Of a stretch of 64,000 nt of DNA, positions 18,335-27,185 are shown piece after piece. How positions within the stretch are numbered: position 1 is the first letter of the stretch; each line of letters opens with the position of its first letter. The notes under the pieces were generated by a model. It was not told where the DNA came from. It did no database searches and saw only the letters and a list, made by a program, of their open reading frames with translations. The translations under genes were made by a program, and so were the position numbers. The stretch is from DASXUC01 sp036004445. GTDB taxonomy: Bacteria > Sysuimicrobiota > Sysuimicrobiia > Sysuimicrobiales > Kaftiobacteriaceae. The DNA is taken from positions 1-64,000 of the forward strand of contig DASYRL010000051.1 in NCBI GenBank assembly GCA_036004445.1. The letters are read 5' to 3'.

Positions 18335-18400
18335 ACCCTACCACCCGCTTAGTCATTTTGTCAAACTGACTTGACAATTCGTCTCAGGGCGAGGTACCTT
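18335..18400. promoter_or_regulatory. Divergent promoter pair on a shared palindrome
   Basis: The palindrome TTGTCAA (18358-18364), 6-base spacer, TTGACAA (18371-18377) supplies a TTGACA -35 box in both directions. Rightward -35 is 18371-18376 with TACCTT 18 bases on (18395-18400). Leftward -35 is 18364-18359 with TAGGGT 18 bases on (18340-18335). The -10 boxes match TATAAT at only three positions, fitting an activated promoter. A regulator bound here would control the YheO-like gene and the binding protein together. Confidence 0.6.
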
Positions 18401-18509
18401 CGAAGGAGACTGCCAGATCAGTGTTTGGCTGACCACTCTTTCGCAAGTTAGGTCTCGGCCTGTGTCAGGAAAACTGGAACTCATTACGTCAGGTGGAGGT
18501 GTGACGGCG

Positions 18510-20090
18510 ATGGGAGTGGGAAGCCGGAGAGGAACCAGGTCGCGCGTCGCGTCAATTCTTGCGGCCGTAATGGCAGTCGCCCTCGCGGGGTCAGCGTTCG
18601 GGTCCTTACCATCCTCGAGCTTAACTGCTGCCACGGCCCAACAGCCCTGCCGAGGCGGGACTCTTCGCGTCGCCTACAGAGATGATCCCAGCATCCTCGA
18701 CCCCGCCATGAGTGGTCTGTCGGTCACCAGGTTCTTGGCCGTAGTAGTCTACGACACCCTGTTTGAGTACAAGGAACCAGACTTGGGGGACGTCATCCCT
18801 CGCCTCGCAGAGTCATGGACCAGGCCAAATCCGACGACGCTCGTGATCAAGATCAAGCGCGGCGTACGGTTTCATAATGGCGTGGTGATGACGGCGGGTG
18901 ATGTGAAGTTCAGTCTGGATCGCGTCCGAAATGCGAAGACTGGATCTCTGTGGGCCGGATTTTACGACGACATCGACCGGATCGACGTCGTCGACGCGCA
19001 GACCGTCCGTCTCCGCCTCAAACGGCCCAGCGCGACGCTGCCCGGTATCTTGACGCACCCCAGTGCATCCATACTGCCGCGAGCCTATGTGGAAGGCGGG
19101 GGAGATCCTAAGACCCGCCCGGTCGGAACGGGAGCCTTCAGCTTCGTCAGGCGCGAAGGCCCCAACCTCTTCTTCACCCGTAACAAGAACTACTATCGCC
19201 GCGGCCTGCCCTACGTTGACGAACTGGTCTGGAGGGTCGTCCCGGACGTCAACGCCATCGCATCGGGTCTGCGCGCAGGGGACATCGACGTCAACGTCGA
19301 CGCGGCCTCGACGCTCGTCCCCACATTTCAACGCCTCAGCAACTTTCAGGTCGTGGCGGGAATCTCGGGGAGCTTCGTTCCACTCTTCCTCAATGTGAGA
19401 AGTCGGCCCCTCAATGACTGGCGAGTCCGTCAGGCCATCGCGTGGGCGGTCAACCGCGATGAAATCATGAAGGTCGGCAGAGGCGGGCTGGGAGTGATCT
19501 TGCCGGCCGGGCCGATTGGCCCCCCTCATTGGGCCGCGCTCAAGCAGCCAATTTTCAAACAGGATTACGAGAAGGCGCGCGCACTCCTGCGGGAGGCCGG
19601 ATTAGCCGAGGGCTTCAAGCTCACCATTACCATCTGGAGTGAGCTGGAAGACAAAGTTCGAGTTGCAGAAGCGATCAAGGAGCAGCTCCGCCCACTGAAC
19701 ATCGAAGTTGACATCCAGACGAAGGAGCAGGCCACTTATTTCGACCAGTGGAATCGGAAGGAGATCAGCACAGTACTCGGATGGAACGGTCTGGTGGACC
19801 CAAGTGAGTATGCGGAGCGATTCCGATCGAACAGTCCGACGAACAAATATTACTTCTCTGATGCTCGGATTGACCAACTCGCAGCACAGGGCACGCGGGA
19901 GTTGAACCAGACAAAGCGCTATGACATCTACGCGCAACTTCAGAAGCGTCTCGCTGATCTGTCGCCGGCCGTGTTCCTCTATGCCGACATGGGCATCGAG
20001 ATAGCGGCTGCGAAAGTCAGGGGCGTGAAGTTCTCGTTCACCGAGCAGCCGTTCTTCCTTCGTGATGCCTGGTTGGTGGGCTGTCGATAG
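18510..20090 (+). CDS. ABC transporter substrate-binding protein, family 5 (system 2)
   Basis: 526 residues. The signal peptide has a twin-basic start and hydrophobic core (ILAAVMAVALAGSAFG, about 12-30) without a lipobox Cys. The mature part has family 5 features: GGTLRVAYRDDPSILDPAMSGLS, SWTRPNPTTLVIKIKRGVRFHNG and WRVRQAIAWAVNRDEIM. ATG 18510 with GGAGGT nine bases upstream is preferred to GTG 18462. It is divergent from the leftward run that holds DppB/DppC of system 2 and precedes two cyclic-amide hydrolase genes, suggesting a ureide or cyclic-amide ligand. Confidence 0.9.
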   Translation: MGVGSRRGTRSRVASILAAVMAVALAGSAFGSLPSSSLTAATAQQPCRGGTLRVAYRDDPSILDPAMSGLSVTRFLAVVVYDTLFEYKEPDLGDVIPRLAESWTRPNPTTLVIKIKRGVRFHNGVVMTAGDVKFSLDRVRNAKTGSLWAGFYDDIDRIDVVDAQTVRLRLKRPSATLPGILTHPSASILPRAYVEGGGDPKTRPVGTGAFSFVRREGPNLFFTRNKNYYRRGLPYVDELVWRVVPDVNAIASGLRAGDIDVNVDAASTLVPTFQRLSNFQVVAGISGSFVPLFLNVRSRPLNDWRVRQAIAWAVNRDEIMKVGRGGLGVILPAGPIGPPHWAALKQPIFKQDYEKARALLREAGLAEGFKLTITIWSELEDKVRVAEAIKEQLRPLNIEVDIQTKEQATYFDQWNRKEISTVLGWNGLVDPSEYAERFRSNSPTNKYYFSDARIDQLAAQGTRELNQTKRYDIYAQLQKRLADLSPAVFLYADMGIEIAAAKVRGVKFSFTEQPFFLRDAWLVGCR

Positions 20091-20121
20091 ACGAGCCGGA
20101 GTGGTTAGTCCGCGGATCCTG

Positions 20122-20150
20122 GAGGGAGGTGATCACCCATCGCCTCCCTC
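20122..20150 (+). repeat. Stem-loop after the system-2 binding-protein gene
   Basis: 8-bp arms GAGGGAGG and CCTCCCTC around a 13-base loop that itself contains GGTGATCACC. No clear T-tract follows. Its position matches the hairpins after the other two binding-protein genes, consistent with differential expression within an operon. Confidence 0.5.
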
Positions 20151-20172
20151 TTCGCTAGGATGATGCTGGGCG

Positions 20173-21543
20173 ATGGCGGCCGGAGCGGACGTCAATTCTG
20201 ACTTCATAGTCAGCGGGGGGCTGCTCGTGACGGCTGAGGATGCCGTCCGGGCTGACCTCTTAGTCCGTGCTGGCAAAGTGCACGAGATCTCAGCGCAGAT
20301 CTCCCCGGCTCGTGGCCAGCGCACCTTCGACGCCACGGGGATGCTGGTTTTGCCGGGATTGGTCGACGCCCATGTGCATCCAATCTACGCGGACAATCCG
20401 ATTGATACCTCAATCAGCGCGGCATTCGGCGGTGTCACGACCCTCATCCACTTTGCCTATGCGAAACCGGGTCAGAGCGTCCTGGCAGCCCTCAATCAGC
20501 TCCGCCATGAGGCGACGACCGGTTCTGTCCTGGACTTCGGCCTCCACGCCGGCCTGTTTGACGTCGAGCGGCAGCTCGAAGAGATCCCCTCAGCAATGAA
20601 GGCCGGGACGACTTCGTTCAAGGTCTTTCTTACCTACGCAAAACTCGGTTGGATGACGGACGATTATTGGCTCACGGCTCTGATGGACAGTGTGGCGGCG
20701 CAGAAAGGCCTCGTGATGGTCCATGCGGAGAATGGGCTGGCGACAGATTATCTAGAAGATAAGTATGCGAAGATGGGTCGTTCGAGCATCGAGACATTTG
20801 CAGCCATGCGCCCGGATGTCCTGGAAGCCGAGGCGGTCAACCGAGCTATCGCCATTAGCCATGTGACAGACTGTGCTCTCTATGTGGTCCATGTGAGCGC
20901 CGCCGAGTGTCTGGAGCCGATCGAACGTGCCAGGGCCCGGGGCTGGAGAGTCTACGCTGAAACCTGCCCACAATATCTGGTCCTCAATGAGGACGTCACG
21001 TATCGACAGGGAGCCCGGGCGAAGGTCGGTCCTCCGCTTCGGACCCCGCGGGACAGCGAGGCGCTCTGGAGAGCACTGGCAGCAGGTGTGCTGTCAACAA
21101 TTGGCAGCGACCATGCTCCCAAACACAAGACCCCCGAGGAGGATTTCTCAAAGGCGGCGTTCGGAGCGCCCCAGATTGAAACCATGCTGCCCGTCGTCTA
21201 CCACTGGGGGATCAATGGCCGCCGACTTACACTACCCAGACTTGTCGATGTGATGTGCGAGACCCCGGCCAAGGTCTTTGGCCTCTACCCTCAGAAGGGC
21301 ACCCTCCGGATAGGATCCGACGCGGACCTCGTCATTGTTGACCCACGCCGCAGGCACACGATATCGGCTCGGGGGCAGCATTCGCGCGCGGGGTTCACGC
21401 TGTACGAAGGCCTGGAAGTGATCGGAGAACCAGTGCTGGTACTGCAACGCGGCGAGGTGATCATTCGAGAGGGACGGCTCAGCGCCAAACCGGGCCGGGC
21501 CCGCTTCCTACCCACTCGCACGGCCCACCTGTACGATACCTAG
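20173..21543 (+). CDS. Cyclic amidohydrolase, dihydropyrimidinase/hydantoinase type
   Basis: 456 residues. Binuclear metal centre motifs: DAHVHP (His67, His69), the carboxylated Lys at about 150 (AGTTSFKVFL), His184 in MVHAENG, a His in YVVHVSAAE and Asp in SDHAPKHK. These enzymes open cyclic ureides such as hydantoins, dihydropyrimidines or allantoin. ATG 20173 lies 82 bases after the binding-protein gene. A second, divergent paralogue follows 35 bases later, suggesting two ring substrates or stereoisomers. Confidence 0.9.
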   Translation: MAAGADVNSDFIVSGGLLVTAEDAVRADLLVRAGKVHEISAQISPARGQRTFDATGMLVLPGLVDAHVHPIYADNPIDTSISAAFGGVTTLIHFAYAKPGQSVLAALNQLRHEATTGSVLDFGLHAGLFDVERQLEEIPSAMKAGTTSFKVFLTYAKLGWMTDDYWLTALMDSVAAQKGLVMVHAENGLATDYLEDKYAKMGRSSIETFAAMRPDVLEAEAVNRAIAISHVTDCALYVVHVSAAECLEPIERARARGWRVYAETCPQYLVLNEDVTYRQGARAKVGPPLRTPRDSEALWRALAAGVLSTIGSDHAPKHKTPEEDFSKAAFGAPQIETMLPVVYHWGINGRRLTLPRLVDVMCETPAKVFGLYPQKGTLRIGSDADLVIVDPRRRHTISARGQHSRAGFTLYEGLEVIGEPVLVLQRGEVIIREGRLSAKPGRARFLPTRTAHLYDT

Positions 21544-21578
21544 TCTCGCCCTCCTGGAATCCTCTCCGCATCGTCACC

Positions 21579-22934
21579 ATGCGTATGGACGTTGGGATCA
21601 TCGGGGGAACCGTGGTGACGCCTACCGCCATGTTCCGCAAGAACGTGTACGTCACCAGAGGCGCCATTGCCGCGCTCACATCCAAACGATTGCCCGCCAG
21701 AGAGGTTATTGACGCCAGCGGCTTATACGTCCTTCCGGGCATCGTGGACAGTCACGTTCATTTCATGGATCCAGGAGCGACCTCCCGCGAGGATTTCATG
21801 ACTGGCAGCGCGGCCGCCGCGGTGGGTGGTGCGACCACTGTCATTGAGCATACTCACGCATCGCCGGTCATTGACAGACCGAGCTTCCGCGAGAAAGCAG
21901 CGTACCTGAAACACCGGTCAGTAGTCGACTTCGGCTTGGCCGCGCACGCGCTGCACAACCGAATCCACCTCGCCCGAGAAGCCTGGAACGCGGGAGCATT
22001 GTATCTCAAGGTCTTCACCTGCACCACGCACGGTATTACGGGATTCTCCTCGCCAGAATTGCTGCAGCTCATGCGGGAGGTTGCCGCGTTCGACGGGGTC
22101 TGCCTGGCACATTGCGAGGACGAGTCCATCACGGCCGACGCCGAGCGGCAGCTGCGCAAGTCAGGGCGGACCGATTTCGGGATCATTCCACTGTGGCGGT
22201 CTAGAGAAGCGGAACTGGTGGCCGTAAACACCGTCACGCTGCTGGCCCGCCTGACCGGCGTTCGACTGGTGATCGCCCACGCCAGTCATGAAGCCGTTAT
22301 CGCCGTGACCACAAGGGAAAGGGAACTGGGTGCGAGGGTCTGGGTTGAGAGCTGCCCCCAATACTTCTATCTCGACGAACGGGACGTGATGAAGTACGGA
22401 CCCTTCCGCAAGTTTACGCCTCCCGCGCGTATCCGCTCGCAACGGGATGGCGACGCAATGTGGCGGCGGCTTCGTAAAGGAGACATCACCTACATCGCGA
22501 CAGACCATGCGCCGGCAACACGAATGCAGAAGCAAGAAGGCACGATTTGGGACGTCCCGTTTGGCTTGCCCGGCGTGGAGACCACTCTCTCACTGATGCT
22601 GAACGCAACGTGTGAAGGCCGTCTAACGCTCCCTCGATTGGTGGGGGTCCTCTGCGAAGCGCCCGCGCGCCTGTATGGCTTGTTCCCTCGCAAGGGGGCG
22701 ATCCAGAAAGGTGCGGACGCCGACATAACGCTTGTTGACCTGAGTCAGAAGCGAACGCTGCAAGACGGCGAGATCTATTCAAAAGCGGGCTGGACTCCAT
22801 ACGCCGGCCGCCACGTGCGTGGGAACCCTGTGATGACATTCGTGCGAGGACGGCTCGTGGCACGCGACGGGAAGCCAGTTGGTAAGCCTGGCTGGGGTAG
22901 ACTTGTGCGCAGGGTTTCGACTGATCAGGCCTAG
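21579..22934 (+). CDS. Cyclic amidohydrolase, dihydroorotase/allantoinase type
   Basis: 451 residues. Metal motifs: DSHVHFMDPG (His59, His61), Lys144 in LYLKVFTCTTHG, His in LAHCEDES, His in VIAHASHE and Asp in TDHAPATR. The DPG after HVHF is closer to allantoinase and dihydroorotase than to hydantoinase. No pyrimidine biosynthesis genes adjoin it, so a catabolic ureide hydrolase is more likely than PyrC. It ends in a convergent arrangement with the asparaginase-like gene. Confidence 0.88.
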   Translation: MRMDVGIIGGTVVTPTAMFRKNVYVTRGAIAALTSKRLPAREVIDASGLYVLPGIVDSHVHFMDPGATSREDFMTGSAAAAVGGATTVIEHTHASPVIDRPSFREKAAYLKHRSVVDFGLAAHALHNRIHLAREAWNAGALYLKVFTCTTHGITGFSSPELLQLMREVAAFDGVCLAHCEDESITADAERQLRKSGRTDFGIIPLWRSREAELVAVNTVTLLARLTGVRLVIAHASHEAVIAVTTRERELGARVWVESCPQYFYLDERDVMKYGPFRKFTPPARIRSQRDGDAMWRRLRKGDITYIATDHAPATRMQKQEGTIWDVPFGLPGVETTLSLMLNATCEGRLTLPRLVGVLCEAPARLYGLFPRKGAIQKGADADITLVDLSQKRTLQDGEIYSKAGWTPYAGRHVRGNPVMTFVRGRLVARDGKPVGKPGWGRLVRRVSTDQA

Positions 22935-22977
22935 GGTTGAGGAGATCGGGTGCGCTCTGCGGGGCGGTTCAGAATGC

Positions 22978-23958
22978 TCATTGCCACTCGTATTGAAACA
23001 TCTCACAGATCTCGACCCGGCTGAGCCCAGCACTCAAAGCAAGGGTCAGCTTGATTCTGGCTTTCAGCGCCGAGGTGCCTGAGAACGCCACGCCCAGGCT
23101 GAGCAAGTGAGTTTCGCTGCCTTCTCGACGGTACGTCGCTCGGGGCAGACGACCAGACAAGAAGGGGGTTGCCATCACCACAGATTTCCCCAGCACTAGT
23201 GCTCGTGTGATCTGCTCCACCTGTCTTGGGTTCAGCATGATTCTCTCCAAGACAAGTCCATCCAGGTTCGGATCGACCGCCGCTTGTGCGAGCGTATCAT
23301 CGTCATAAAGGCCGAAAGGAATCAGACGTACACTCGCCGTGATGGCCCTCGGGGCTATCCTGGGAAGGCGTGCAAACGGACGCCGCGCATAATAGACGTA
23401 ATCCTCATCGATGGAACCTAACGGACCGAATTCTGGCGACTGGAAAGCGCCGACGTGAGTTGAGTGAAGCTTTGTAACGTCCCGCGCAGTGTGAATGAAG
23501 CCGTTCATAACTACCAACACTCCGAGCCCTCGAGATCTTGGGGACCCAGCAACTTGAATGCTGTTGAGCAAATTGATCGGGCCGTCGTCACTGAGTAGTA
23601 GTGGGTTCCGCATCGCTCCCGTGACCACAACAGGAGCTTCATGATGCAGGATGGTGTCCAGCAAGTAGGCCGTTTGCTCTAGCGTGCTCGTTCCATGAGT
23701 CACGACCACCCCCGAAATATTCGAATCGGCCAAGACCTCATCGATGTGGTGTCCCAGGGTCAGCATCTCCCGCAGCCCGATGTCCCCGCTGCCTACTTGA
23801 AGGAAATCCTCCGGTGTCACATGCGCATACTCACCCGCCGTCGGAACGAGTTCCAATAGTTCTTTCGCGGTCAGCCCGGGAGTGATCTCACGCGAAGGTC
23901 GGAGCTTGCCCGCGATCGTACCTCCCGTGCCAATCAAGTGAATCGTCGGCGTCACCAT
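22978..23958 (-). CDS. L-asparaginase-fold amidohydrolase with altered substrate pocket
   Basis: 326 residues from ATG 23958 (GTG 23961 is an alternative; a GGAGAGGGG site lies upstream). Catalytic Thr14 in GTGGTIAG, Thr90 in VVVTHGT and Lys163 in RDVTKLHST align with Thr12, Thr89 and Lys162 of E. coli AnsB. The residues that normally bind the substrate alpha-amino and carboxylate groups differ: Gln59 is replaced by Gly58 and Asp90 by Ser91. The nucleophile machinery is therefore intact but asparagine specificity is doubtful. It is transcribed against its neighbours and lies between amide-hydrolysing genes. Confidence 0.85.
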   Translation of the reverse strand: MVTPTIHLIGTGGTIAGKLRPSREITPGLTAKELLELVPTAGEYAHVTPEDFLQVGSGDIGLREMLTLGHHIDEVLADSNISGVVVTHGTSTLEQTAYLLDTILHHEAPVVVTGAMRNPLLLSDDGPINLLNSIQVAGSPRSRGLGVLVVMNGFIHTARDVTKLHSTHVGAFQSPEFGPLGSIDEDYVYYARRPFARLPRIAPRAITASVRLIPFGLYDDDTLAQAAVDPNLDGLVLERIMLNPRQVEQITRALVLGKSVVMATPFLSGRLPRATYRREGSETHLLSLGVAFSGTSALKARIKLTLALSAGLSRVEICEMFQYEWQ

Positions 23959-24099
23959 CACTCAAGAGCCCCTCTCCTGTTATCGACTGCGAGGAAGTCT
24001 GGGGACGCAATTACTGCGTTCGGCTCGCTACCCCTTTCTGCGTGGGGTCCTTCTCCACACCCCTCCTCGGGTCGCGGGTTTATTCCACTAACTTCCAAG

Positions 24100-24465
24100 A
24101 AAATAGGCGGAGGTCAAACTATAACCTCCGACTACGTTCGCCGTCAGGCGACCCTTGAGCGGTTGCTGGCCCGCCTCATGAGCGTTGCCGCAGACCGCTG
24201 GGCGCTCAAGGGTGGACTCGCGCTCGATACCCGTATGGGCAGTCGCGCGCGGACATCGCTTGACATGGATTTCGATCATCGGGAGGGCGATGACGCCGCG
24301 CGGGAAGATTTGGTACAGGCCATAGCGACGGACCTCGAAGACTATTTCACGTTTGCGCTGATCCGCAGTGAGAACTTTCGCGAAGGCGACGTGAGCCTCG
24401 CCGCACGACGTACAATCGAGTGCGCAGTCGTCGGTGAGCCGTTCGAGACCGTTCAGGTCGACTGA
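24100..24465 (+). pseudogene. Truncated AbiEii/MenT-type nucleotidyltransferase remnant
   Basis: Readable as RLLARLMSVAADRWALKGG, then RTSLDMDFDH and later GEPFETVQVD before a stop at 24463. The WALKGGLAL and SLDMDFD segments match the nucleotide-binding start (KGG, DLD) of AbiEii/AbiGii-type toxins. The reading ends about half way through the usual length. I see no convincing start codon or ribosome site, and no AbiEi-like antitoxin gene. Likely a decayed toxin fragment marking an insertion or deletion site. Confidence 0.55.
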
Positions 24466-24579
24466 CCCTACGACCACCAGCGACCTGGGAAGTGGTGCGT
24501 AGAAGGTGGCTGAATGCAGCAATGCTGAAGTACACGTATGACCTGATCGACCCGTCTGAAGAATGGAGGCGGACTTGTT

Positions 24580-25821
24580 TTGCAGCAGTCAGATCTCCTC
24601 GTAGCGCGCATACTTCGGGAAATTCACGAGTTGGGCCAGATCGGCGGACATGCGGATGGCAGCGTGACCAGGTTGGCATACACAGAAGCTGACACCGAGG
24701 CACGGATGTGGCTAGTCAGTCGAATGGAGGAGGCTGGCCTGCGGACTGAAGTCGATGCAGTGGGGAATGTCTTTGGCTGGCCCCCCAACTCTTCAACAGA
24801 TCCACCAATCCTGCTTGGCTCTCATGTTGATACAGTTCCCGGAGGAGGCACGTATGACGGTACCCTCGGGGTTGTCTCTGCTCTGCAGATCGTCAGGAGC
24901 TTGGCCGATCGAGAAAGCCGCGTTCCTCCTGTCGGCGTCGTGAGCTTCGCGTGTGAAGAGGGCAGCCGATTCGGAATGTCTTCAATCGGTAGTAGAGCCA
25001 TCACAGGTCAGCTGGTGTCTGGCGATCTTGAACGTTTGAAAGATCGCGACGGCATCACCCTGCGACAGGCTTTGCAATCCGCCGGCCTATCCCCAAATGA
25101 GGTCCACAAACTACCGCGTGCACCTGGCTGGTTTCGGGCATACCTTGAGGGACATATCGATCAAGGGCCCGAACTTGAAGAGACCGGATGCCCTGTGGGC
25201 GTCGTGAAAGCAATAGCCGGGGTCTCTCGCTACCTGCTGACTTTTCACGGCGCGCAAGCTCACGCCGGTGCCGCACGGATGGGACAACGGCGTGATGCCA
25301 TGGCCGCTGCGGCCGAAGCCATCTTGATCATCGAGCATGAGGCAACGTCCGCCGCAGAGGATGTGGTCGCAACTGTTGGTGTTGCAGAGGCAGTACCGGG
25401 AATCATCAACGTCCTGCCAGCGGAGGTGCGCCTCGGTCTTGAAGTGAGGACCCTTCCCACCGCAGGCGCAGTCAACTTTGACTCGCGCGTGCGCGAGAGA
25501 ATTCAAGACCGAACCGCCCATAGACAGATCACAGTGCAGTGGGACACATTGTCAGCCAGTGAACCCGCCCGGATATCCGATGTCGTGCGCAAGACCCTAC
25601 TGGCGGCGTGTACGGAGTCCGGAGTTCCGGCACGTGAAATTGTCAGCTGGCCCAGCCATGATGCGCTATTTCTAGCTACCCAGGGTCCTTCAGGAATGAT
25701 CCTGGTTCGCAACAGAGGGAAAGTCAGCCACCACCGGGACGAGTCGGTACGGCCTGGAGATCTTCAGATATTGCTTGAGGTTCTGCAGAGAGCCCTCCAT
25801 CACCTCATGACCCCATCCTGA
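24580..25821 (+). CDS. M20-type N-carbamoyl-amino-acid hydrolase / allantoate amidohydrolase family
   Basis: 413 residues from a TTG start with GGAGG ten bases upstream; no in-frame ATG is near. Metal and catalytic residues: GSHVDTVPGGGTYDG (His82, Asp84, Asp93), CEEGSRFG (Glu126, Glu127) and His in LEGHIDQGPELE. The HVDTVPGG...YDG and HIDQGP signatures separate the hydantoinase/carbamoylase family from M20 dipeptidases. The known reaction, removal of a carbamoyl group after hydantoin or dihydropyrimidine ring opening, fits the two ring-opening genes just upstream. Confidence 0.9.
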   Translation: MQQSDLLVARILREIHELGQIGGHADGSVTRLAYTEADTEARMWLVSRMEEAGLRTEVDAVGNVFGWPPNSSTDPPILLGSHVDTVPGGGTYDGTLGVVSALQIVRSLADRESRVPPVGVVSFACEEGSRFGMSSIGSRAITGQLVSGDLERLKDRDGITLRQALQSAGLSPNEVHKLPRAPGWFRAYLEGHIDQGPELEETGCPVGVVKAIAGVSRYLLTFHGAQAHAGAARMGQRRDAMAAAAEAILIIEHEATSAAEDVVATVGVAEAVPGIINVLPAEVRLGLEVRTLPTAGAVNFDSRVRERIQDRTAHRQITVQWDTLSASEPARISDVVRKTLLAACTESGVPAREIVSWPSHDALFLATQGPSGMILVRNRGKVSHHRDESVRPGDLQILLEVLQRALHHLMTPS

Positions 25822-25927
25822 GAGGAACAGGCCTCGCGATTGCATCTGCTGATCGCAGGAAAGTGGCCACGGTGGGGCTTTGGCCACACTCCCCGAGTGT
25901 GACCTTTCTCACAGAATTCCAGTATGG

Positions 25928-27040
25928 TCAGGTTCCCCAGAGTCTCAAATCAAGCTGGTTGAGTGAACCCCACCCATCTTCTTTGATAACAACAGTATTC
26001 TCGAAGCATACAGCCCTTTCTCCAGGCAGACATACCATCGGCTCAATTGCAAAGCAATTACCAGGTTGGATGACAAATGTCGAACCACGAGCGAATGGGG
26101 GCGGTTCATGAACATCGGCTCCGATGCCATGCCCCACCATGTGAGTCAACACCTCGTAGCGTGTGCCCTTGACCTCTCGCAAGCCTTCCTCTGCAACGTC
26201 ACCTATCGTACGTCCAGGACGTAAGGCATTCAAAGTTGCCTCGAAGACCGCCACTCCCACTCTGAGGAGTTCCTCGTTGGCTGGACTGGGTTTACCTGGC
26301 GTGAACGTCCGCGTCATGTCATTGTTGTAGCCAAAGCCGGACGCAGGACTGAGTCGGGCGGCAAAATCGAACCGCACGAGATCGTCACGCGGCGGCACAA
26401 TCAATGACGGGAATCGGCGCAGGGCGGCCGAGCGCTTGCCCGAGCCGATGAGCACGTCGTAGGCCGGGCCGAGCCCATAGGATCTCCACGTGGTTTCTGC
26501 GGCCGCGGCGGCTTCGGCTTCAGTCCTGCCGTCCCTGATCGCCTCGACGGCGGCCAGCATCGCCCGGTCCGACACCTCGGCGGCACGCTGCATCATGGCG
26601 ACTTCCTCAGGGGTCTTCACGAAACGAAGGTCCATGATCAACCCTCCGCTGGGGACGAGCTTCACCCACGGCATCGCTGCTTCCATTTCCAGCAATTTCG
26701 TGCTCAGGGTCGCTTCTTCGTCAAAACCTACCCTGCTCCGGCTGTTGCGGGTCACTTCGCGCACCGCTTCAGCGATCAGATCTACTCCGGTGCTGCCAAA
26801 GGGAGCCCCGCTCACGGGAAATGGAGCAACCTGTTGGACGTCCTTTAGCTCAATCCCGCGCACGACGAGCAGAGGCGGTGCCTCCGCACGACTCGTCACC
26901 ACCAGCCCGGGAGGGGCGCTCGGCGTCAGCCCGGTCAGGTAGTAGATACTTGTTGGTGATGTCACGACGAACGCGGCGAGTTCAGAATCCTGCATGCTCC
27001 GCCAGAGGCGTCTCATCCGCTCTTCGTACACCGACGTCAT
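25928..27040 (-). CDS. M24 family Xaa-Pro aminopeptidase-like protein
   Basis: 370 residues. N-terminal creatinase-like domain (about 1-135) and M24 catalytic domain with metal ligands in VRFDFAAR, YNNDMTRTF, HMVGHGIGADVHE, AIEPMV and CFENTVVI. The first ligand segment reads RFDF, as expected. It is the last gene of the leftward series, 145 bases after the amidohydrolase stop. It is distantly related to the duplicated M24 pair at 13.7-16.1 kb and does not look like a third copy of that duplication. Confidence 0.9.
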   Translation of the reverse strand: MTSVYEERMRRLWRSMQDSELAAFVVTSPTSIYYLTGLTPSAPPGLVVTSRAEAPPLLVVRGIELKDVQQVAPFPVSGAPFGSTGVDLIAEAVREVTRNSRSRVGFDEEATLSTKLLEMEAAMPWVKLVPSGGLIMDLRFVKTPEEVAMMQRAAEVSDRAMLAAVEAIRDGRTEAEAAAAAETTWRSYGLGPAYDVLIGSGKRSAALRRFPSLIVPPRDDLVRFDFAARLSPASGFGYNNDMTRTFTPGKPSPANEELLRVGVAVFEATLNALRPGRTIGDVAEEGLREVKGTRYEVLTHMVGHGIGADVHEPPPFARGSTFVIQPGNCFAIEPMVCLPGERAVCFENTVVIKEDGWGSLNQLDLRLWGT

Positions 27041-27185
27041 GAATAGTCCTCCTCACATCTTCTCTCTGACCTGACCGGCAGCGAGCCTCCAGAAATAGAG
27101 CCCGATCGATTCCTGAGACCACCCTAGTCGGCCCGAAGAAAACGATGGATCTGTGTGGATGCCCGCTGATGGATGACCAATTTGC

